Shown one piece after another: positions 1 to 18,707 of a stretch of 64,000 bases of DNA (the stretch's first letter is position 1; the number at the start of each line of letters is the position of its first letter). Position numbers and translations under genes: made by a program. Under the pieces are notes generated by a model. It was not told the DNA's origin. It saw nothing but the letters and a program-made list of their open reading frames with translations, and searched no databases. Origin of the DNA: Cricetomys ansorgei. Taxonomy: Eukaryota > Chordata > Mammalia > Rodentia > Nesomyidae. The DNA lies in contig JAMJFZ010001815.1 of the NCBI GenBank assembly GCA_026225945.1, positions 129,001 to 193,000 of the forward strand, written 5' to 3'.

Positions 1-595
1 AGGGTAGGGCAGCTGGTATAGCTTCATCAGTGGTCCCTTTTATAAATTTGGAAACTCAAGACCTGTTGTGTCTGGTTTTTGAACAACTTGTACAACCTGT
101 GCATCTCCTCATTAAGAGCTTCTTCCCTTTGAGGCCTTATTTTATGTATTGTTTCTCGAACGGAGGTTCCCCATTGCTGTAATAAATCTCTTCTCCATAA
201 ATGTATATATCTCTATCAGCCACATAAGGCCTTAATTTTCCTATTTGTTCCTATGTCCCACACATGTAATCAATTTTATACTTTGTTTTACATGGGATGA
301 TTTCCTAATTCCTATAAATTGTGTGGATAATTCCTGAAGTACCAACGCATATCCCATGACTCTTGGGAAATTATTGCTCTTTCTGCACCAGTATCTACCA
401 ACCCTTCTATTTCAATGTCATTGATTTGCACTTTTAATTTTGGTCTTTTATCATTAGTGATTGCTTTTCAGAACACCTGTTTCCCTGTGCTCTGGAATCA
501 AGCTGATCTCTCTACAGGGGAGGCTTTCCCTTTAATATAAGGGAACAGTAACAGGTGCATGATCCTAGCCCCTGCTTTAAACTCCAGGTCTCTGG

Positions 596-868
596 TTACA
601 TATGCCATGTTTTTTTTTTTTCTCCTTTGTAATCTCTGTCAACAATTCTGAAGTGTACATGAAACCCCTTTAATGTCAAGCTGCTCCTACCCAGGATCAT
701 TCCTACTGTTCTTGGGGGCAATGAACCAATAACTCCAGTTAAGATCTTATAACAGTCCATATTTGGGGATAGGATAAGTTGTCTGTCTATAGTCAGATCT
801 AATGAAGCATTGCCCTCAGTAACATGAGTCAAATCGATAATACGGAGTTTGGGTTTCTGGGTCTGCAT
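596..868 (-). pseudogene. ERV dUTPase-like fragment (pro frame)
   Basis: A 90-residue frame with dUTPase motif order: Ala-Ser-Leu-Asp-Leu near residue 21, a Gly-X-X-Gly-Ser-Leu-Pro-Pro turn, then Gly-Arg-Ser-Ser and Asp-X-Asp-Tyr-Lys-Gly-Glu. dUTPase fused in the gag-pro frame is a hallmark of betaretroviral and class II ERVs. The matching segment in the second element is about 50740-50960. Confidence 0.75.
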
Positions 869-1003
869 GCTACTCTGGTTCTGGCATGAATTGTCTTGCT
901 CATTTTTTTAGTCCCAGGCCTGCGTTCAGCCTCCTGTGGCATTTTCCAATGGCAAGGGCAAGGAATTCCCACTTATATCTCTTTGGGATCAACACTCATT
1001 CAT

Positions 1004-1432
1004 CTAGTGCCAACCCTTTCCACACCATCTGCATACCCCAGGCAATCTGCTCCTTTTCTCTGACTGATATTTAAAGAAACCATGGTCTTTGGAAGCAGCT
1101 TTGTTACAATCCCTTTGCAAGTGGCCATATCTTCCACAATTAAAGCAGCGGATATTGTGATATTTCAGACCCTTTACTATAGCTTCTCCTATCACAGCAG
1201 CTGTATAAGTATTTGAACTGATATCTGCAGTAGCTAGAATCCACTGATCCAGGGATGTAGAGTTTGCCTTTGGAAGCCATAAAACCTTTTTATACTTGGT
1301 GTTAGAATTTTCAAATGCCATGGTCCCGATCATCACCTGTCTTACTTCAGGATCTGAGATAACCCTATTTATGGCTGTGGTTAGTCTTTGCAGAAAGTCC
1401 ATAAAGGCTTCAGTTGAGCCTTGAATGATCAT
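1004..1432 (-). pseudogene. ERV gag fragment: capsid end and nucleocapsid zinc knuckle
   Basis: This 142-residue open stretch starts in the capsid C-terminal domain. It shows the major homology region pattern (Gln-X3-Glu followed by an Arg/Leu-rich helix) near its start. It ends in one complete CCHC zinc knuckle and the beginning of a second (Cys-Arg-Trp-Cys-Gly), where the frame breaks. In intact elements this region binds genomic RNA during assembly. Here it is part of a decayed antisense provirus and is not expected to make protein. Confidence 0.8.
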
Positions 1433-1567
1433 GGTAAAAAGGCATGCCTGGCTCTTCTACCTTCTCCTAAGCCCTAAGGCTGCCAAATGACATTGGTTTA
1501 TGGTCACGTCATCAAGCCGAACCTGCTCTTGTAGTTCCCCATAGTAACCCTCACCAAGGAGCTGATC

Positions 1568-1804
1568 TCAGGTTATATTTATTCCTTTTATCCTATTCTG
1601 CTGTTCCATATTTGTTGCCTCTTCTCTCCACCAAGTAAACCATTGAAGCTGAGGCCACGCCTCTAATATGGCAGTGATTAACTCCTTCCAATCGTATGGG
1701 ATCGTTTGGTGTTGGAGTGTCCAATTATTCAACATCTGCTGGACATAAGGTGAATGCGTGCCGTATGCTACCACAACTTCTTCAAATCTCTTCACATCAT
1801 TCAT
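1568..1804 (-). pseudogene. ERV gag fragment: capsid N-terminal domain
   Basis: 78 residues in frame with a betaretrovirus-type capsid pattern: an acidic/hydrophobic helix, a Tyr-Gly-X-X-Ser-Pro-Tyr loop, then Trp-Lys-Glu-Leu and Trp-Trp-Arg-Glu-Glu. The upstream continuation (1817-2041) is in another frame, so at least one frameshift separates the pieces. A homologous, more decayed segment occurs at 51283-51690. Confidence 0.75.
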
Positions 1805-2486
1805 TTCTATTGGTCATCATCTCACTTCATTATATCCTTGGGGGTTATCTCCATCTGCTAGAATTTGCTGTATTTCCACAGGATACACTAAGGACATTTT
1901 TGTGGCCCTAGTCTGTATTTCTTCCACCTCAGGTGGTGCTGAGGGTTCACAATTAGACACAGCACTCGGGGAGGAGTGCCTGATCTGATCATTCTCCCTT
2001 ACAGACACCTCCCTTTTCTTAACAAGATCTTCATCCTGCACCCTGAGCAGAGCAGTAGCACAATTCTAATTCCCCCCGTATTTCTTCTAATAACACTGCC
2101 AATTCTTTCTTTTCTAATTCCCCATATTTCTTCTAGTAGTACCTCCAATTGCTTAACCTTTTTCAAAGAAAAAATTGGGCTTTTTCATTCTCCCATTGGC
2201 TCTGTTTTTCCTCTCTCAGAGCCCCCATTTTCTCCTGCACCTCTTCTAGTTGCCTAGCCATTTCCCTAATCTTTTTTTTTTTTTTTTGAGAAGAAATACA
2301 GACAAAAGAGAAAGTAGAAAAAGAATACCACTGAGAACAAATTAGGATTTATCCCAGTGGTCGCAGCTGCCATAAACACCTTTCTAGCTTCTTGAACCAA
2401 AGTATCTGCACCTTCATCTTCTGCTTTTCCCTCCATGATATTTGTATTCAAATTCCCCAATTTTTTTTTCTATCCCCTTTTCCAGA

Positions 2487-2504
2487 GCCCCACGTTGGTA
2501 TGCA
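2487..2504 (-). other. Degenerate primer-binding site, tRNA-Lys(1,2)-like
   Basis: The plus-strand text GCCCCACGTTGG matches the 3' end of tRNA-Lys(1,2) over 12 bases. The last six positions are mostly diverged (about 14 of 18 in all). It sits where a primer-binding site is expected, between gag (lower coordinates) and an LTR remnant (higher coordinates). This supports the class II assignment. Confidence 0.55.
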
Positions 2505-2660
2505 ACTTGCAGGGAATCGTTTTTTACAGAAAGGCCCTCTCCTGCATCCCCTCCTCCCAGGCCAGCTCTTGCTCCTTTGAGCCTATGCCCTCTCCCCCAA
2601 TCCCTCAGTGTCAACACAAGGGATACTGTGTCTCTCTGCCCAACCTGCAGGGTTAGCACT
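2505..2660 (-). mobile_element. Truncated 5' LTR remnant of the antisense ERV
   Basis: Sequence immediately upstream (minus sense) of the primer-binding-site-like motif, so by position it is the end of the 5' LTR. It is short for an LTR and gives way to a different repeat at about 2665. I do not see both LTR termini, so the call rests mainly on position. Confidence 0.35.
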
Positions 2661-2664
2661 GATT

Positions 2665-2880
2665 ATGAATGTGACAGGATCTAGAATCACTGAAGAGAGA
2701 AGCCTGTAGGCAAATCTGTGAAGGATTATCTAGATTAGGCTAATCGAGAAGATCCACCCTCTAGGTTTGACTCCAAACTGAATAAAAAGGAGAAAGTGAG
2801 CTGAGCACCGACATTGTCTCTGTGCTTCTGCCTGCAGATGCAATCTGACCAGCATTGGTCAAAATAATCTCTTCCCTCCT
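2665..2880 (+). repeat. Rodent interspersed repeat fragment, possibly MaLR-type LTR
   Basis: The stretch has a composition and phrases I associate with dispersed rodent repeats: an AATAAA-containing segment followed by a Cys-rich-looking CT block near 2780-2880. The family cannot be fixed by eye. It abuts the ERV remnant to its left. Confidence 0.35.
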
Positions 2881-3284
2881 TGCTTCTTTTCAGGTACCGT
2901 GACCACAGTGATGAGAAAAATAACATACTCCCAGCCTGGAGACATAGAGGTACCTCCAGAAATATGACTTCCCAGATGTGGGTGCATCCTGTGGCCTCTG
3001 GGCACCCTCTCCCAGCCTTGCCGCTCCCTTGCCCTCTCTGCTCCCTAGGGAATTTGTGGGTACCCCCTCCCCTGCCAAGGCAGGAGCCTGGCCCTATACC
3101 TCCTCACTTCATTTATTTTTAAGCACGAGCCCATGAAATATTCAGGGGCTACTTTATTTACAGGTGGCAGGGATGACATCAGTGTTCTTGTAAGACATCT
3201 ACCTAGAGCTCTCCAAGAGGACCCATGCGGGACAGGCCAGAGCCAGTTCCTCCGCAGCACACTGGCCTCTGCCCTCTCTCCACC

Positions 3285-3478
3285 TCCTCCCTTTCTCTTT
3301 CCCTTTCCCTCACATCTCCCTCTCCCATGCTCCTTTCCTTCAGTCTTCCTCTCCTCCTCCTCTCCGTCCTCCTCTTCCTCCTTCCCCCCATGCCCTGCTC
3401 CCTCCTTCTCCCCACCCTCCTCCTCCTCCCTTTCTTCTTTTTTCTTCTCCTTCTCCTCCTCTTTCTCCTCTCCTCCCT
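3285..3478 (+). repeat. Pyrimidine-rich low-complexity tract (CT/CCT)n
   Basis: About 190 bases are almost all C and T on the plus strand, with repeated TCC, CTCCT and TTCTCC units. The long translated frames here in several phases (Ser/Pro/Leu-rich or Arg/Glu-rich) are artefacts of this composition. Confidence 0.9.
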
Positions 3479-3533
3479 ATTCCTGCAGCTTCCTCTCTTC
3501 TGAGTTCCCCTTAAGGAGCCAAACCCCCTGGAA

Positions 3534-3775
3534 CAGTGGATCTCAACCTTCCTAATGCTGCGACTCTTTAATATAGTTCCTCATGTTGTGGTGACCCCCA
3601 ACCATACAATTATTTTTGTACTTGGTACTTTCGTATTTGGTACTTCATAACTGTAATTTTGCTACTGTTGTGAATTGTAGTGTAAATATCTGATATGCAG
3701 ACTGTCTTAGGTGACCTCTGTGGAAGGGTCATTCAATCCCCAAAGGGGACAAGACCTACAGGTTGAGAAGCGCTG
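3534..3775 (+). mobile_element. Nonautonomous hAT-type DNA transposon (URR1-like)
   Basis: Begins with CAGTGGATCTCAACC and ends with GGTTGAGAAGCGCTG, imperfect terminal inverted repeats typical of hAT-Charlie elements. The interior matches the rodent URR1 pattern as I remember it (TTCCTAATGCTGCGAC near the start, GGTGACCCCCAACCATA in the middle). The flanking octamers CCCTGGAA and CCCTCAAG are partly alike, as expected for a decayed 8-bp target duplication. About 240 bp long, with no transposase. Confidence 0.8.
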
Positions 3776-5337
3776 CCCTCAAGCGTCACACCAAGAACAT
3801 AGGATTCAACAAATGGCACTCCTACTCTGTCTCCAGTCCCACCCCAGGCTTCAGTCTTAGCTCTTCTCTCTCCTGGGCAGAGTCACAAAGACCTCTACCT
3901 GCACCCCCGACCCCCACCAGATGCCTCAGGAGCACAGAGCAGCTTGACTCTTCTCAAGCCCCTAGTTGAGGCTTAGAGTCTCCATTTTACATAGGAGGAA
4001 ACTGCATGTGTGCATCAGGCAGCCTGGAGCTGGCAGCCAAGTCAACAGGACTTCAAAGTAGGAATCCTGCCCTGCCCTTCCTGCCTGGTATGCAACAGTC
4101 ACCCAGCCCTTCACCTCAGCTTCCAGGAAGTAAGGAGCTCTGCCCCATTATTGCCTTTTCCTCCCCCAGCTCTCTAGGAGAAATGTAAAGACCTCCTGCC
4201 TCACCAAGTTCTGGGGAGGACACAGTAGAAGTAGGGGTGGGAGACAGGTAGGCTGAGCTCAGCCTCTGGTTGCCTGTCTACACCCTGTGCCAACATGCCC
4301 CCCACCCCATGTCCAGGGTTCCTCTTGCCAGCAGTGGCTCCCTTTCTGGGCCCCAAGCTCTAGGAGGGAAGGTAGCTCAGCCCTGACAATGCCTCCTGGT
4401 GTCATGTGCTGGCTGGCTGCCTCCCAGTAAATGATCAGCAGAGGCATTTGTCAGCTCTCAGCTGTCCTCAAGCTGGGACACAGAGTTGTCTAGCACTGAC
4501 TGCTGCCACACCCAGCACTCCCTGGGTAGTGGGGTCTACCTTTCCTACCCAACCCAACCAGTGGTTCCTTTCTACCCCTTTCTTGGGTAAACAGAATAGA
4601 AGCCTCGGCACTCCCTGAGTGGTTGAGAAGCACTTGCCTTAGGGGAAATCTCTCTTAGCATCTTCAGGCTCCCAGGTTCCTCCAGGCTTCACTCCCAAAG
4701 CAAAAAGTTTGACAACCTCACAATATGAGTCTATTAAAAGTTTCTTTGCAACAGCCCTTCCTTCCCCTTGCATAGGACAAAAACTGGACACAGTCTTGCA
4801 ACACTTAGTAGGCTAAGAAGAAGATGAGACTTGGAGGGAAGTCAAGAAGAGACTGCCTCTCCAAGAAGCAAACTGCCTTGCCTCTGGGAATGCCACAGAC
4901 TCAGCCAAAGTTCCCACCTCAAGCTGCTACCACTTCCCTTGGGACTAGAAAGGCAGGGCAGCCTCCAAACCCTGGGTAGTCTGTGGAGTCTGCTTCCTTC
5001 CCATCATTCCCTGGCTAGTGACTTACCTCCAGGCCACAGTTATACATCAGAAAAATGGGGGAGGGGGTGTTACCTTAGCTCTTGTGAGGCGTCTTTACTG
5101 AGAATCATTGCTTATGCTAGGGCAGAACAGTGCAGAGGAGGGAAGGAAGAAGATAAACACTAACAGAGGACCCCCCCCAAGGGTGAAGTGAAATACCAGG
5201 AAGAATGTGAAGACCACGTTAAGGTGTGGAGGACTACCTAGAAGACTAAGAGGCAAGAACCACTGTAGTTCGGAAGCTTGAGAAGGCGAGCTGGGAACAC
5301 AGTAAGACCTTGTCTGAAAACAATTAACAGTGGTCAG
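3776..5337. other. Intergenic sequence without recognised gene
   Basis: No frame here shows splice-bounded or family-like coding sequence. A weak MIR-like phrase (TCCATTTTACA followed by GGAAACTG) lies near 3980-4005. The rest appears to be unique, unremarkable intergenic DNA upstream of AGPAT2. Confidence 0.6.
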
Positions 5338-5526
5338 ACTGGGGCTATAGTTCAATTGATAACATGTTTGCCCAGCATGCATGAATGCTCGAAGTCCTGG
5401 GTTTGCCCCCCAGGTACCATCAAGTTAGCATAGTGGCAAATGCCTTGAGAGGTAGGACCAGGAGATTTAAGAGTTCAAGGTCATCCTCAGCTAGGTAGGG
5501 AATTTGTTGCTTCAAAAACAAACAAA
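5338..5526 (+). repeat. B4-type SINE (ID + B1 composite)
   Basis: An ID-like head (GGGGCTATAGTTCAATTGAT, tRNA-Ala-like A-box region, then a CTGGGTTTG B-box region) is followed by a B1-like body and an A-rich tail (CAAAAACAAACAAACA). That order defines the B4 family. The copy is well diverged. Confidence 0.7.
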
Positions 5527-5528
5527 CA

Positions 5529-5695
5529 GACTGGAGAGAGAGTTCAGTGGTTAAGAGCACTTGCTGCTTTTGTAGAAGACCCGGTTCAGTTCCAGCACTG
5601 TGTCATCTGACTCCGGCACCAGGCACAAAGATGGAATGCATACATACATGCACACAAAACACTCATCCACATAAAAACAAATCTTTAAAAACGTA
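5529..5695 (+). repeat. B2 SINE
   Basis: Starts with CTGGAGAGAGAGTTCAGTGG, then TTAAGAGCACTTGCTGC, the classic B2 tRNA-derived head. It ends in an A/T-rich tail with ATAAAAACAAATCTTTAAA. It directly follows the B4 element. Diverged, so not recent. Confidence 0.85.
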
Positions 5696-6660
5696 AAGAC
5701 ATAAATAAGGTAGACCAATAAATAATAGAAACAGCGGTGGGTTAAGATTGAAGAGCAAGGAGGTGGCAGCATACAAGCGGGGGAAGGCAATGCAGAGTTA
5801 CCCCAGCACTCTCTCAGGGCATCTCTGAGTCTTCTCAGGAAGCTGCAAATCCTGCAGCTTGCTCTCCCAGCAGCCTCATGAGCCCAGGGGCCCCACCTCC
5901 GGCATGGAGCTGAGTTAGTCTCAGGAGTGGAAAGTGACAAGCTAGGCTGTACCGGCTGATGGAATGACCGCCCAGGAATGGCTTGGAAGACTGCTCTGAT
6001 AGGTTTAGCAACAAAATGCTCACAGGTGCGATGAAAAAGGCAACGTGCTAATAATACCTTCTGGAGAAAACCTTTAGTGGGCCACTTACAGAGTGGCTCC
6101 TTGCCACCCTTCAGGCTGGCACAACCTTGGGCTCTCTTGGAACTTTGGAAGCTCAGCACGGTTCTGTGGGTGAACGTTACATCGCCTTGGTACCTGAGAA
6201 AACCAGTGTCGTCTTCAGAATACCTGGACACAGGGCCATCACTGGGTTCTACTCTCAGGTGCAGTCTGACCTCTCCAGAAAGGAAGCTAGACGAATTTTG
6301 TATTGTTATCTGTTCTCGGAACATGATCAGGAAGGGTGTATATGCCTGGCCTGCAACTCCAATACAGATCTCCTCTTAACTATGAGGAGAATGACAAGTG
6401 TCTAGTGAACACCAATCACGAGGGGCCCTGCTAGGCTGGTGGTTCTCCTGAGCTGAGCTGAGCTCATGGGAACACAATCGCCTGATACTCACTGCTGGCT
6501 CGGCACCAGAAAGTCCCGGTGACACACTGCCCCAGGAACACCCCCATTCCTACTCTAGAACTCTCACTCATCCTTCTGCCTCCCCCAGCTGGGTACATCA
6601 TAAGGTGCGGCTTCAGTCTCCCTGCTCAAGGAGACCTAAAGGGCCTAGGCCGCCAGCCAG
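5696..6660. other. Intergenic sequence upstream of AGPAT2
   Basis: No recognised repeat or gene. A 257-codon minus-strand open frame (5551-6324) crosses the B2 element and has no family resemblance, so I treat it as chance. Short plus-strand frames at 6077-6405 are likewise unrecognised. Confidence 0.5.
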
Positions 6661-6760
6661 GTAGTCTAGCCAGGTCACCATTGGTCAGTCGCTTGGTAGC
6701 CGTCCAATGGTCCTTTGTGTGGTGACAAGACTGGCATAATGGGCACGTCGTGGAGGAGCT
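6661..6760 (+). promoter_or_regulatory. Paired CCAAT boxes upstream of AGPAT2
   Basis: An inverted CCAAT (ATTGG, 6680-6684) and a direct CCAAT (6704-6708) lie 24 bases apart, about 0.45 kb before the AGPAT2 start codon. This is a common NF-Y arrangement at GC-rich promoters. No TATA box is evident. That they act on AGPAT2 is inferred from position. Confidence 0.45.
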
Positions 6761-7174
6761 ACGGGGTCGGGCTAGGGACCTGTGGCCGTGGGCCACGGTG
6801 CAGGGGCGTAGGAGGAAGCGCCAGAGCCCAGGCCACCCGGCTACTCAGAGATGGGAGCCGCCGGACGAGTGAGGAAACCTCAATGACCTGCCGCAAGGGG
6901 CAGGGTGGCAGGGAGGGGCGGGGAGGAGAAGGCGACACCCGGAGGGCAGCGGGAGGCGGGATCCGCGCCCGGGACGCGGCGGGGCGGGATGCCTCCACCG
7001 GCAGGGCCGGGCCGGAGGGGAGGGGCGGGGCGGGGCTGGGACTGGGCGGGGCGGCCGCACCTAGCTCCGGGCTGGGAGCCCGGGCCGCCCTCCGCCCTCG
7101 GCGCTCCTCAAAAGGGGCGCGGGTGGCCAGCGGGAGGCGGACGGCGGCGCCGTCGGGGCTGGGGTGCGGCCGCC

Positions 7175-17497
<10,323 letters not shown>

Positions 17498-17974
17498 CCC
17501 AGGCCACAGGGGCAGGGGAGCCAGGGGAAGGCAGGTGGGAAGCAGAGGCTGAAGGATGGACAAAGACCACACCCTCCCACCTACCAAACATCACCTTATA
17601 CTGCTCCCCTGCTGGCCTGGCTCTCTTTGGGGCCTGGAAACAGGAAGCCCTTTCTGGCACAGGCCTTAGACCCAGGACCCCAAGTAACTTCCCACCTCAC
17701 GCCTGTGCCTCCAGAATCCAGGTGTGGCTATCCAGCAGATGGGCTGACCCGCAAGACCACGAGCACCTAGGAGTGAGCAACATGCTGCCCAAGGTCCACC
17801 CCGCAGTGCAGGATCAACATTCAGGAACCAGGCCATGGCCTGTATCAGGCCATCAGGAAGAGGAGGAACTTGGTCTCCCAGTCTCAAGGAAGTCTGGGTC
17901 ACCCAGCACCGGAGGGCGAAGCCTACCACCCCCATCCGACGGTCTCAGTCACAAGTCGCTGCTGTACTTGGTTC

Positions 17975-18005
17975 TTTTTTTTTTTTTTTTTTTTTTTTTT
18001 ATAAA
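17975..18005 (+). terminator. AGPAT2: AGPAT2 3' end: T-tract and TATAAA poly(A)-signal candidate
   Basis: A run of 26 T is followed directly by TATAAA (18000-18005), a variant poly(A) signal. There is no canonical AATAAA nearby. Cleavage would be expected about 10-30 bases downstream (about 18015-18035), just before the convergent EGFL7 3' end. Confidence 0.55.
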
Positions 18006-18027
18006 TGAACTCTCAGAAGTGCCTTGA

Positions 18028-18412
18028 GACCACGGGTGTATTCAGAGCATGGGCATGAGCCCCAGCCAGGCCTCCATCCAGAGATACAGGGTGGTGAGGA
18101 TGGTATCTGGCTACCCACATGTCCTTTCTCAGGCCGCAGTGTGCATGTTCCCTCCTCCCCAAAAATTGCCTACAGGGGGTGAGCTGTGACCAGCCAGCAG
18201 TGCTTTTCTCAGTGAATGTGTGGGGTCCACGGAACTGAAGGATGACCATGAGCATGGTGGCATGAAGGTATGGGATGAAAACGTGCCTTTAGCCTCTGGC
18301 TGTGTGTGGCACCAACAAGTCACCAAGTGAAAACTGGGGCCTCAGTACTGCTTGCTGTGGCCCCTACAGGGCAGGAGTATAGGCAGTGCCCGCCCGTCCC
18401 AATTCTGACACT
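18028..18412. other. Short gap between convergent AGPAT2 and EGFL7 3' ends
   Basis: About 0.4 kb with no gene or repeat recognised. The two genes are tail to tail, as in human and mouse. Confidence 0.7.
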
Positions 18413-18433
18413 GACAGCAGCTCAAGTCCCAGC

Positions 18434-18439
18434 TTTATT
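18434..18439 (-). terminator. EGFL7: EGFL7 poly(A) signal AATAAA
   Basis: Plus-strand TTTATT is AATAAA on the minus strand, about 250 bases after the EGFL7 stop codon. Cleavage is expected around 18412-18424. Confidence 0.75.
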
Positions 18440-18684
18440 ATGACATAGGTGGGGACGAGCCCCCACCTCACCTCTGGGCAGGGAGCTCTCGTACCTTTCC
18501 CAGAAAGGCCATGAGGGGAAAACACACAAGACCCCATTCCCACGCCCAAGCCCTAGGAACCTCCTGAGAAAGGGCCAGGCAAGCAGGGCCTTCTGCTCAC
18601 AGGCACCCACATGGAGCGCCTGAACCCCAGCAGGAAGGGATGTAGGAAGTGACAACTCAGTCCAACCTGCATGGTGAGATGCTA

Positions 18685-18707
18685 TCACAGATCTTTTTTG
18701 CAAGAGC
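18685..18707 (-). CDS. EGFL7: EGFL7 coding exon 8 (stop)
   Basis: 23 coding bases after acceptor CTCTAG: Ser-Cys-Lys-Lys-Asp-Leu then TGA at 18687-18685. The 3' UTR follows to about 18415. Confidence 0.9.

Larger units (their letters stand above)
1..2486 (-). mobile_element. Class II (ERVK-type) endogenous retrovirus remnant, gag-pro, open at the left edge
   Basis: Reading the minus strand from 2486 down to 1 gives retroviral order: leader, gag, nucleocapsid, dUTPase, protease. Capsid-like residues lie at 1568-1804. A major-homology-region-like segment and a zinc knuckle (Cys-X2-Cys-X4-His-X4-Cys) lie at 1004-1432. A dUTPase-like block is at 596-868. An aspartyl protease active site (Val-Asp-Thr-Gly-Ala) is near 385-400. 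Continuous frames are broken between these blocks by stops and frameshifts, so the copy is dead. The order gag / dUTPase-containing pro is typical of betaretrovirus-like (class II) elements. A mys/MYSERV assignment would fit a muroid genome but is only a guess. pol and the distal end lie outside the window. Confidence 0.85.

Noticed and set aside
3133..3555. 140-codon Ser/Pro-rich frame
   Set aside because: It is the pyrimidine-rich low-complexity tract read in frame.
5551..6324. 257-codon minus-strand open frame
   Set aside because: It starts inside a B2 element, has no family pattern, and no splice or promoter context. A chance frame.
6440..6470. GAGCTGAGCTGAGCTC direct repeat
   Set aside because: Three short units only, with no wider structure.
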